64,000 nucleotides of DNA from Pristionchus mayeri (lineage: Eukaryota > Nematoda > Chromadorea > Rhabditida > Neodiplogasteridae), in contig BTRK01000003.1 of the NCBI GenBank assembly GCA_036245805.1, forward strand, positions 24,872,685-24,936,684. The letters run 5' to 3'. Under the pieces are notes generated by a model that did not search any database, had not been told where the DNA came from, and saw only the letters and a list, made by a program, of their open reading frames with translations. Shown piece after piece: positions 28,627-39,300 of the stretch. Within the stretch, counting starts at the first letter, position 1; each line of letters opens with the position of its first letter. A program made the translations under genes and the position numbers.

Positions 28627-29408
28627 ATTGGTCTTTGATCTTCCCCTCCATCTCAGGACCCTCTCACCCTATTATTCATCCTCTCTCTCACGGTAGTATC
28701 TCCTTTCTGTCTCATGCAATCACTCGTAGACAAGGATCATTCGATCCTCATTCTAATCCTCATAACTTCCTCTGTATAGTCCATAGTGAATCTCTCCTCA
28801 TACGTTGTAGTCTCTTGGATTGCTCAATTGCAATATCTTCCTCTTCTTTCCCTCCTTTGACTGCCATTATCCCCTCCGATCCGATTGACTCCATAGCCAA
28901 CTTATAACTGCTTTAATCTCCCCCTTCTCACACTCAAAGTGTCTACAGTAGTCCCTGCTCAATCCTCGATCCACCCTGTCTTGTATCAATCAATTGCTAC
29001 TTTCTTATTGTTAAACGTTGTTCACGCGGTGCTAAGATACAATTTATATCTGAAGGTTTGTTCGATAAAATCAAATTTATGTCCGATAGTTTTCATCAGT
29101 CGTTTCAAATGCATTAATGGTACTTGATCCAAGTTCGATTACATTGAAGACGAGCATTAGAATAACTATAAATTAGAAATAATTGATAATGGAAAATTAT
29201 GCAAGTTTGTAATCGTTCAACCCTAAGGATAAGGATTGGAATGAGAGGAATCGCCTCAGGACAGAATTATAACTGTAACATTGTAATGCGCTGCGGTCGC
29301 GTTTGCGTGGTTTTCGTTTTTGTGTCCTTGCGAGAGTAAAACGTCACAAGTTTCAGATTATTGGAATGAAATAGTGGGCGCTTAATGGTCCTCATCTCCT
29401 ACATATCA
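28627..29408. other. Intergenic region after integrin beta
   Basis: Nothing coding is supportable. The first 300 bp are pyrimidine-rich and probably include the integrin 3' UTR; the rest is AT-rich. Confidence 0.55.
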
Positions 29409-30177
29409 ATGATTCCGTTTCTTCCCGACGTGAGTTCATCGAGGAAGAGGGAGGAGGTAATCGATATTCTTGGCAGTTGCTCTACCTCTCAATCGGGTTG
29501 ACCATCGTATTGGGAGTGATTGTATCGTGGAAGACTGCAGTGAGAGATCCCCTCGACTATGACATCTACATTGTGGAGACTCAGGCTGATAGAGAAACGA
29601 ATAGGAGAGTGGCACAGGTGAGAGAGAGAGAGAGAAGGGAGGAAGGGAGAGGAAGAGTCGCTCAGGTCATCCACATCGGATACGAAGAGAGGAATGTGGC
29701 TGGAAGTGAATTGATGAATACTCTTCAGGCTGGAAGGGTATTCTCGAGGGTAAGGGTCAATGAGGACAAGTAGTTCATTGTAAGTGAGTTGAGGTGGAAG
29801 ACATCTCAGTGGTTATTCAATCTCCTTCCACTATAGTCGAGAGTTCTTCTACGAGGGAAAGACCCACCAGTTCGTGAGTGATTCGTTCTTCTCATTCCAT
29901 TCTATCCATTTCATGACAGTATAGATCAGTTTGCATACGTTGTTCAATTCCTTGCCTGATGGATAAGTGATTTGAGGTACATGAATTCGTTGCGACTGTG
30001 GATGATGGAGGTCATTGGGGACTACCAGACGAGAAGAGAAGGAGGGAGCAGTGGACTGGCTGCTGCTGTCGCCATCGCTGTCGCCAATGGAAGGTACGAG
30101 GGAATGATCTACCATTCACCCATGGGATACAATGGACACTCATTCGACAGCCAATACTGTCTATGATAAATCATTGA
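29409..30177 (+). CDS. Small one-TM protein, family unknown
   Basis: Five phase-0 exons: 29409-29429 (MIPFLPD), 29477-29617, 29666-29749, 29844-29873 (FFYEGKTHQF) and 29977-30177. Exon 2 supplies a clear N-terminal TM helix (LLYLSIGLTIVLGVIVSW) followed by DPLDYDIYIVETQADRETNR; exon 3 reads VIHIGYEERNVAGSELMN. The last exon reads VHEFVATVDDGGHWGLPDEK, then a Cys/Arg cluster, with TGA at 30175. The fourth and fifth exons depend on GAG acceptors, so the C-terminus is uncertain. I do not recognise the family. It lies immediately upstream of the TMUB gene in the same direction, so an operon or a joint transcript is possible. Confidence 0.5.
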
Positions 30178-30273
30178 TATCAATGATAGCCTCGTTAGTG
30201 GTTCTTTTAGTCATAGTTCTGCAGAAACGAGATCCAAACCGGAGAGACACGGATAAGACTCGTCGATTTCGAT

Positions 30274-31826
30274 ATGAATCGAGGGAACGAAGAGGAAGAG
30301 ACGAGAAGTGGAGATGGAGAAGAGAATGCAACCAATGATATTCCGAGTCCCGAATCGATGGAGACAATTGAGAGAAGAGAAGGAGAGATGGAAGAGACTG
30401 ATCCCCCCTCTACTTCTTCCACCCTTCCAAGTCAGTTCATTCTTCATTACTGTTGAATGCTAGTAGTTAAAGTGATATTGTGAAACCTTACGTATGGTTG
30501 ATGATTCGTCTCTTTACACTTAAGTATTTTATTTTATTGTATTATTTAATATAGTTGGAGATGTTGAACCTTCACTTCCATCAACGAGCAATGAAGTGAA
30601 TGAGGAAGAGAAGAAAGAGGGGAAAATGATCAAGATTCGACTGAAGTTCCTCGATGACACGAGAATGGATGTGGAAGTGCCACTCTCAATGACGGTGAGG
30701 AAGAGGGAGAGAGAGAGGGAGGGGAGGAAAGGCATTTCAGCTATATCAACTGAAAGCGAGAATCCTGGAATTGAGAGCGATGGGGAACGCGAACACTCGA
30801 TTGATATACAGGGGACAGTTACTAAGGTGATCTTTGACTTTAGTTTCGGGGGTAGAAGCTGTGGGAATTCATGGAATGCCGACCAGTCTTTGATCTTTCA
30901 GAACTGACTCAGATACGTTGGAAAAAGTTGGAATGGAAGATGACTGTGTGGTCCATGTTTTGATTGGAGGAAGGAGAGAAGAAGAAAGAGGAGGGGAGAG
31001 AAGAGATGAGGGAGGAGTGGATGATAGAAGAGCAGTGGAAGGAGGAGAGAGGAGAGAAGAAGAAGAGGAAAGGAGAGATGATCTGGAAGGAAGAGTAGCG
31101 TATCATATGGATTACATCAGAGAAGTGAGTAGACATAATTAACAACAGAAAACAACTCGATATTCTCTGGCAAAATGGAGATACTAGTATAATATTAAAT
31201 TGCGTGATTTTGAACCGATGGCTCGAAATCGGCATTTTTTATTGGAGTGGATAATAACTGTGCCTTATGCAGAGAGAAAATAGTGATGAGAATTTTTGAA
31301 AAATATATTGTACTGTATTAGATTGACTCATAATTTGGCACGAAAGTTGAGGATTGACAGTGAGATGATGAGGAATGGGAATCTCAGGTGATCAACATGA
31401 GTGCTCTTCTGTTGATGGGAGCAGCAGATGCAATTGGATCGTCGTGGTTGAGAGTGGCCCGATTCGTGAGAAGTCGAGTGGAGAGAAGAGTGGAGAGGGC
31501 GAGGGAAGAAGGAAGACCTCTCGGATACATCGAATCTGCTCTTGTTTGGTCAGTGAAGGAGGGGGAGGGGAAGAGGAGTGTCTCCTTGCAGGGTGGCCGA
31601 GACGATGGGAATGGGAGAGAGGGCAGAAGCTCCTCTGCCTGGTGTTCCCTCTATCTCGATCCTCCTCCCCTTCGTCCTCACCATCCAGATCATCATTGGC
31701 TGGTTCTTCGTCGCTTTCTTCCCTCGATTCTTCGACTTCTCCTCTATTTTCTTCCTCTCCATCATCACTTCCACTTACGGGTTCTTCTATCGACAGAATC
31801 ACGCTAGAATCAACCAACCTCAGTGA
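30274..31826 (+). CDS. TMUB-like transmembrane ubiquitin-like protein
   Basis: Homologue of TMUB1/2, ER-membrane proteins with a ubiquitin-like domain that act in ER-associated degradation. Six exons: 30274-30430 (acidic N-terminus), 30555-30694 (KMIKIRLKFLDDTRMDVEVP), 30741-30826 (RLIYRGQLL), 30902-31124 (KVGMEDDCVVHVLIGGRR, then a long charged linker), 31388-31548 and 31592-31826. The last exon encodes two TM segments (ISILLPFVLTIQIIIGWFF; FSSIFFLSIITSTYGFF) and ends at 31826. All junctions keep phase. The first exon can be extended upstream to an acceptor ending at 30224; whether an N-terminal TM, as in the vertebrate proteins, comes from there is unresolved. Confidence 0.85.
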
Positions 31827-31937
31827 GACCCTGTGATCCCCACTCACATTCCATCTTTATTCATAGTTACACTGAATAGCAAGACCTCATTCATGACACT
31901 GGCAGTCAATTCAATTGTACAATCACGAGATAAAGAG

Positions 31938-33021
31938 TCATTGAGTGAATTGTTCCTCTGCTTCTCTCTTGACCTCATCGTAGAAGCATCTCTTCATCTT
32001 CTCGAATCGATCGTAGCAAGGCACGTACGAGTAGTCTAGTCGAGTGATTCTGAAGAGGACGAAGAGAGGAGGGGAGGGGGAGGGGGAGACTACCTGTCGG
32101 GAGTCTGATCACAGAAGAGGAGACACTTCGCACCCGCCAGAGTAGTGTGCACTTGATTGCGAGAGCAGCATGCGCGATGGTCCCTTCCCTGAGAGAGAGA
32201 GAGAGTGACCTACCCCCTCCCTCCTCGAATACCTGAGCAGCACAGAACTGCATGTCTGCTGCTGCCTCGATGGGACAGCCGTGAGTTTTGAGAAGCATCG
32301 ATTGCAGCTGAAGAGATCAAAGATCAGGGAGAAAGAGGAAGGGGAGGGCTTACGATATCTCTAGTGTAAAAATTATAATGGCAGATCGAGTTGCAGGCAT
32401 CTAAAAGTAAGACCTATAAAATTTAGTTGGCCCTGATATTCAAATTTAACCTGGAAGCCTTCTTTCCTCACAACAACGTCTGAAGAGATAGTTGGGATTC
32501 TGAAAAGGAAAAGAACCGCTCGCGAAAGTCAAATGATGTAAGATACCGTGAGCTGCAGAAGAGTTACGTTGTCGAATCGTGGAGGAGAAGACTCTCCACT
32601 GGCCTCCGCTCTCTTCCTACAATGAATCGATCGATGGAGGGAATCCATTGACTGACCTCTCCATTCCGAAAACATTCCTCCCTCCTTTGCGCCCTTTATT
32701 CTCTCCTTCCTTCTTCTTGTCTCCATCAAGGAAGATTCCGTCCTCAAAGAGTCAGTCTGGGGGGGGGGGAGGGTGGGACTGACGATGGTCTTGGTGAGGG
32801 CAGATCTGGCTCTGTTCCTGGCGCATCCGTAGGTGCCACACGAGTATCCTGGCTGGCAGGATGCAGGTTGGCAGGCGACGGCAGGGGCGGGATTGCACCC
32901 CCCACACACTCCAGAGGAGACACACTCAAACATCTCCTGATTAAGGGGAATGGGATGGAGTACTCACGGAGTGTACAGTAGGGAGGAAAGAGAGGAGGAG
33001 GAAGAGACAGGCAGTCTTCAT
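31938..33021 (-). CDS. Secreted DB-module protein 1
   Basis: The DB module (Pfam DB) is a nematode Cys-rich extracellular domain. The gene starts MKTACLFLLLLSFLPTVHS, a clean signal peptide. A private Cys-rich domain follows (VSSGVCGGCNPAPAVACQPA and CQPGYSCGTYGC). Then comes the DB module over five exons: NPNYLFRRCCEERRLP, DACNSICHYNFYTRDI, MLLKTHGCPIEAAADMQFCA, GRDHRACCSRNQVHTTLAGA with KCLLFCDQTPDR, and YSYVPCYDRFEKMKRCFYDE, ending in FTQ and TGA at 31938-31940. The exon around 32575-32640 (RFDNVTLLQLT) has an uncertain acceptor. The protein is extracellular; its target is unknown. It is a tandem paralogue of the next gene. Confidence 0.85.
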
Positions 33022-33789
33022 TTCAATCGAGTGCCAATGGCAGAGAAGGCGGAGGAAGAGAAGCAACCAGTCACTCACCTCCTCAATTAGACTGGTTGTG
33101 CACTAAGAAAGTCCATCCTCACTAGATCACCGTACTCTCTTAGTATACTGTATATATACTGTATTCTATCGTGAGTTTTCATCACACCAACAAAATAGCA
33201 AATACGTTTGTTCTCAATATGCACAGGTATGCAATAGGTATTATCAACGACTCAACATATGAGAAATTGCCAATCCTGAAACGATAATTCGAGAGAATTG
33301 ACTGATCAGGAATCAAAAGTTGCGCAATGTGCTAGGATAATGGAACAATAACGGAATCGGATGGAATAATTGGGTGAGAGTGGGAAGAGAGAGAGAGAGA
33401 GAGAGAGAAAGAACGGGAGAAAATATCTAGTCACTATTCATCCCATGGGCAATCGAGAATCTCGAGTGAGGGAGGGACAATCATTCTGTCTTATCCACAG
33501 TTTTCGAGAAAAAAATAGACCCACTTCATCTTCAAGTCTCGATATTGACTAATTGAGAGATAGTTTCGAACTTATTGAGTATCATTTCTCTCTCATGAAA
33601 TTCTCCCTAGTTCCGAGTAATTCGAAGAGGCAAAAAGAGAGAGATCATAGTATTAATAGAGCGTAGATCCAGTCCGGATCTGCCCTTTCTCCACTCTCAC
33701 TTCTTTTTACGTAATTCAAGTACTGGCAGACTGAGAATCTCAATGTGGGGAGAGAACGAATAACATTTATCAATATATTAACAAGGTGA
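33022..33789. other. Intergenic region between the DB genes
   Basis: AT-rich with a GA microsatellite at 33388-33410. No gene is supportable. It probably contains the promoter of DB-module gene 1 and the 3' UTR of gene 2. Confidence 0.55.
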
Positions 33790-34658
33790 TCAGTGTTTCT
33801 TGGGGGAGGCACCGGGGTAGAAGAGTTCCTTGGCCGAAGTCCTTACTCCCTCGTAGAAACAAGCCTTCATCTCCTCGAATTTCTCTTGGCAGGGGGCGTA
33901 TGAAAGGTCCAGTTGAGTGAATCTGGAAGGGAGGATGAGGAAGGAGAGACTTCTTCCCTCACTGATCGGGTCGTTGATCACAGAGACGGAGACACTTCTC
34001 CCCTGCCACTGTAGTTCCCACTCCTCTACGAGTGCAGCACCCACGATGGTCTTGGCCCTGAGAGAGAGAGGGTAGGGAGGGGGAGGGGGGAGGGGGGGAG
34101 ACCTGTGCTGCACAGAACTGTAGTTCAGGGGCGAGAGAGAGGGGGCAGCCATCTAGATGGAGATACATGGCGTGCAGCTGAAGAAAGGGATTGGATGAGG
34201 GAAGGGAAGGGATCGATCACTCACTGCTGCCTGAGTGTACGTGTGGTGAGAGCATTTAGCTGCGCAAGCCCTGGGAAGTTCCCTCTCTGCACAGCAACGG
34301 GCGAATAGGAAGTTAGGGTTCTGAAGGGAAGAGTACAGTATATTTCCCTTCTTCTCAATTACCGTAATCTGAGTGTAAGTATAGTTGGATCGAGGCTCCG
34401 TCTCCTCCCACAACTGAAGACCGTGCACTCGTGGCTTGTCCTGAGGGGAGAGATTGGAGGGAGGGGGGGGGGAGGGATTCTGACCAGAGAGAGGGTTTTG
34501 GCAGAGTGCGCCTTGTAGTAGCCCCCACACTTGCCACAACAGCAGCCAGCTACCCCCGCCGATTGACACTGAGAAGGAGAGAGATCAAAGATCAACCAGA
34601 GGGAACCCACGGCAAGGGAAGAGGAGAAGAGGGAGATGAGGAGGAGAGGAAGGATCAT
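33790..34658 (-). CDS. Secreted DB-module protein 2
   Basis: Paralogue of the gene at 31938-33021. A signal peptide (MILPLLLISLFSSSLAVGS) is followed by a short Cys-rich N-terminal piece (CQSAGVAGCCCGKCGGYYKA) unlike that of its neighbour. An N-glycosylation sequon lies in SNYTYTQIT. The DB module reads NPNFLFARCCAERELPRACA, AKCSHHTYTQAA, MYLHLDGCPLSLAPELQFCA, GQDHRGCCTRRGVGTTVAGE with KCLRLCDQRPD, and LSYAPCQEKFEEMKACFYEG. Stop at 33790-33792. Intron positions match those of the paralogue, showing tandem duplication, while N-terminal domains differ. A secreted, disulphide-rich protein is expected. Confidence 0.85.
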
Positions 34659-36318
34659 TGTGCGTCTGCTCTCTCAGATGCATCCACCTCTTTTATATGT
34701 TACGTCTTGACTGGATGTCATTCATTGTGGTCACTCATTCACTGGTACTATATGCTTTATTAACATGTGAATGGGAGTAATTAGATGGAGAGTCCACTGG
34801 GAGTGGCCGTCCCTTCCAACGATACTACTCGTGATGGCAATTCAAATGGCAGTTCCATCCCGTATCCCAGAATGAGCCATGGAGAGGAGGATGAGTCTGA
34901 GATGGAGATTGCTCACTTCCTCCCATGGATCAGAAGACGGAATGGACTGGCTCAAGAGGGATTCAATGGGAGAGGGAACGAACGAAAAGAAAAATTAACA
35001 AATTAGGGTGGCAGAAACCACAGAAAGAAAATTGGTACATATGAAACAAGAATTGATGGGAGGGGCAAGGTACGAAAACTGTTCGAAATCATCTCCGTTC
35101 AATGCTACTGGAATAATCCAGAAAGTAGGCAGAGAGATAAAGTACAGATTGGGATAGACATGTCTATGGAAGGGGAGAATGGTATGGCAAGGGGATGCAA
35201 TGGGCCGATGGAAGTAGACAGAGAGGGAGATGGGGGAGGGGGAAGGGGTCGAGCGAGTCTGAGGGGTCGAAGATCAGACTGACATCTAGAGGAGAGAAGA
35301 GACCTCGAGTTGGGAGAACCTCGCTGAGAGATGAATGGAAGAATAACCGAAGAATGGAAGAATCATTGGGAAAGATAGGATTGAAGGGCGAGATAAGGAG
35401 GGCTGTTGTAGAAAAAAAGTAGCAGTACTAAGAATACGGAAATAATGGGAGAAATATTTGTGAGAAAAAATTAGCGGTACAGATATCAGATATTGAGACT
35501 CGAAGTACAACTGGCTACTATAGTGGAGATACTCATTGTATAACAAGTTATTCAACATCAGGCAACATGTGCATGTAGGGAAGCAAGGGGGAGGGAAGGA
35601 AGGGAAGACGGGGAGGAAGGGAATACTTGTGGAATAACTCATGAAAATGAGCAAGAGATGAAATGAAATATAGAGATACTAGCACTGTTCGAATCTACTC
35701 GATCAACATTTACGAAGGAAATGGACAGAAGAAAAGTAGAGAAACCGTTCACACTGTAATCAAAGCGCCTACTAAAGGAAAAAGATAATACGGAAAGATA
35801 TTCAGAAGATCGAAAATTAACAAAAGGAACAAAACATATTCATTAGAAAATATTTAGCTAAATGCTGGTAGCAAGGCAATAATAATAGCAGTAATAAGGA
35901 AACTATTAGCACAGGAAAGAAACGGAAGTCGAAAAAGAATGGAAGTATAAATGATAAGAAGAGATCTAATTGAGGGGGCGAATCATTAAAACGAATTTTT
36001 AAAAAAATCATTAGAGGAGGAATATTTCCACATATGGAAGCAACAGACACGAAAAAAAGATAAAACAATTGAAAAGTTGCCAAAATGAACATATACTGAT
36101 GGAAGGCAAAAATGCACTGAAAATGACGGAATTGAGGATGCGACGGGGATGGATTAAGGTGATAGATACCAGATCAGGCAATTGCACTCGGAAGGAAGAG
36201 GAAACTGGAAGTGGAGAGAAGGAAGAAGAACTAGAGATGCACGAGGGGGGAAGACGAGGGGAAGAATGCACTCGTGGAGGGGGGAGGTGGTCGATGAGAA
36301 GGACTGGGGAATGGAGAG
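34659..36318. other. Intergenic region between DB gene 2 and tra-1
   Basis: An ATG frame at 34785-35006 has no recognisable domain and no neighbouring splice signals, so it is not called. The rest is purine-rich on the + strand (35160-35440, 36170-36310) or AT-rich. The last part should be the tra-1 3' UTR. Confidence 0.55.
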
Positions 36319-39300
36319 TTAGTTATCGTCCTTCTGCTCCTCGCTTTCCTCCTCCTCCTCTTCTTCTTCTTCTTCTTCTTTGATTCCTCCTTCATTGAGA
36401 GGTCTCTTCTTCACCTCTCCTTCGTTTGAATCATCGATGGCGAAGTTGTCAAGACTGTGGAGCAATAGAGCATGGGAGGGGAAAGGGGAAGGAGGAGAAG
36501 GGAGGGAATAGGAAGTGGAAGGAGGCATCGAAGGACATCCATCCACTCTGCCAGTCTTCATTCGACGACCACTACTCACCACTCCATTGATGTCTTCCAC
36601 TGAGAAGATTGGCAACTGCAATAATTCCCATTCCATTCCGAGAGAGGAGAAGGACCACTCACCTTCCCCCCAATGTACACTGACTGATCCACGGGGAATA
36701 GACTCGTACTCTCGTCGATGGACTGCAATCCTCTCCCTTTTCTCCCTTCCACTCGCTCATTCACTCACCACTGACTGTTCCGGCAGAATGTCCCCCCAGA
36801 AGGAGACCTCCGCCCTCTCCTCCTTCTCTTCTTCCTCCTCCTCCTTCACACTCCTTTCTTCAGTCCATCTCGCATCGATCCTTCGTTCTTCTTCTCCATT
36901 CCTCTCTTCTCTCTCCATCCCAATCACTCCTTCATTCGACTCTCTTTCCACTCTTCCTCCCATAGTCATCACTCTTCCAATCCCTGCAATCCCTTCATTC
37001 CTTCATCCATCCTTCTCCTTTCCATCCTCATCATCAACTCACCCTTCCTGCTTCTCTCCATTCGTGGGAGGACGATTCTTGGGATGACTAGTGGTCCTTC
37101 TCCATCTCCTCCTATCCTCATCTCCCCGAGCAGGCGACTATTCGATTCCTCTTCGTCTCTCACTCCTTCTATCTCAGGAGGTGCCAGACTATCCTGCAAT
37201 CCTTCCTCTTCTCCTCACTCCATACTTTCAATTCCCTCCATTATCACAGACCAAGAAACACTTCCATCTTCACTGTGCAATATCTCCTACCATAAGTTTT
37301 CAGGAGCCAAAAAATAAAAGCCTTGCTATTTTAGACGGAAACGATACCATAGAACTTCTTGAAAATTTGCTCATTTTGAATGACTACCATTGAATATTCT
37401 GACCTAAGCATGATTATTTCAAAATGTCTCGATGAATGAATAATGTGCCTGTTCAACTCAATGTACACTCACGTCAACTGCCTTGTCTACACTCGCAGAA
37501 GGGACGAATGCCAAGTGGTTGGAAGGGCCCATTATGCTGAGTGCGGAGTCTAGGAATGAGTGTCCATCGGAGTCCCCTCCTCGTGGGTCATCCAACCAAT
37601 CACCCAACTCCCCTAAACAGGAATCAGTCAATTATATGAGGAGAGAAGGGAGCACTTACCCATATGTCTCTGCATCTGCTGTTGATTGGGGAGGAATCTT
37701 CCTTCGATGGAGAAGTTGTTGACTCCGTTCGAATGAGAAGGAGAGTCGCGCGTCTACATTCATAACCATCACACCCTTCTCTCATGGGGGAGCGGGGGAG
37801 GGGGGAGTACCTCGGGACTGGGGATGGGAGCAGTGGATCCATTGGAGGAAGAAGTGGCAGAGGGAGAGGTGGTGGTCGATCCTCCCCCGCCTCCTCCTCC
37901 CCCTCCGAAGTGTCTGGGGGCGGGGGCGAGATAGGGATTGCCCTCTCTGACAGCCCTGTCCCGTGCCTCCTGTCGACGTTGCTCTTCCTCGTATCTCTCG
38001 AATTGGATCAATCACTTCTCGCTTATTCCCAAATTCACGAAACGTTTATTGAAAAAAAAAACTAAAAATTCTGACTGGGAAACTCTCAAAAGTTGTAAAT
38101 GTATATATTTTTTAAATGTTAGTTTATATCTTAATACGTATTGCAGTTTTTCAAAGAAAGCGGCCAACAATTATATTGGAGCAATAAAAAAAAATAAAGT
38201 TCGACTGACCTGTGGATTGTAGTACTTGTTCGGTTGTCCCTTCGTTGAAGAGACCAGCTGACCCAGTTGAATCTGAGTCGCGATTGGCAACTTATGACGA
38301 CGACGTCCTGAGAGGAGGGAGGATTACGGTAGATGGAGGGGAGAAGGGGAGGGAGGAACTGACCAGGAGGCAGAGCAGGTTTGTTCTTCTTCGTCTTCTC
38401 GTATGCCTCATCTCCATGCACTGTCTTGATATGCTTGCGAAGAGAGGATGGATCCGTGTAGCTCTTGTTGCAGTTAGACAGAGTGCACTCGTAGGGCTTC
38501 TGAAGGGGGCAAGTAAGGGGGGGGGGGGTCTCAAGGGAGGGAAGGGGAGGAGGGAGTTGGTACTCACGGAGTCAGAGTGAGTTCTGTTCTGGTGCTTGGC
38601 CCTGTCACTGGCATTGGAGAATGCCTTGTTGCAATTGGGGAACTCGCACTGGTAGGGTCTCTCCCCCGTGTGGGTTCGCATGTGCGTCTTCAGATTCTCC
38701 AGTCGAGAGTACGACTTCATGCAGTTGTCGAACTGAACGAAAAATTCAAAACTAAACAAAACTGAACGAATATTTCGACTATGAAGAAATATAGTCCTAT
38801 CATAGTGTCTTAAGATCGAAAAATGTGATGGCATGCTGGATTGAAACGCAAATCGACTACATTAGCGATTTAATCGAAATTAGCATATCTCTGGCTACTG
38901 CCACACGATTTAGTACTGACCGAGCAGACGTTGGGTTTCTCTCCCGTGTGACGACGGACGTGCACTACGAGCATGTACTGCGCCCTGCAAGGGAATCTCA
39001 GCCTATCCATCCACACTGGGCATACAGTCACCCCTCCCCCCATCACTCGCCCTACTGCGCCCTGCAAGGGAATCTCAGCCTATCCATCCACACTGGGCAT
39101 ACAGTTACCCCTCCCCCCATCACTCGCCCTACTGCGCCCTGCAAGGGAATCTCAGCCTATCCATCCACACTGGGCATACAGTCACCCCTCCCCCCATCAC
39201 TCGCCCTACTGCGCCCTGCAAGGGAATCTCAGCCTATCCATCCACACTGGGCATACAGTCACCCCTCCCCCCATCACTCGCCCTACTGCGCCCTGCAAGG

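Noticed and set aside
34785..35006. ATG-started frame of 73 codons
   Set aside because: No recognisable domain, no splice partners, purine-rich surroundings.
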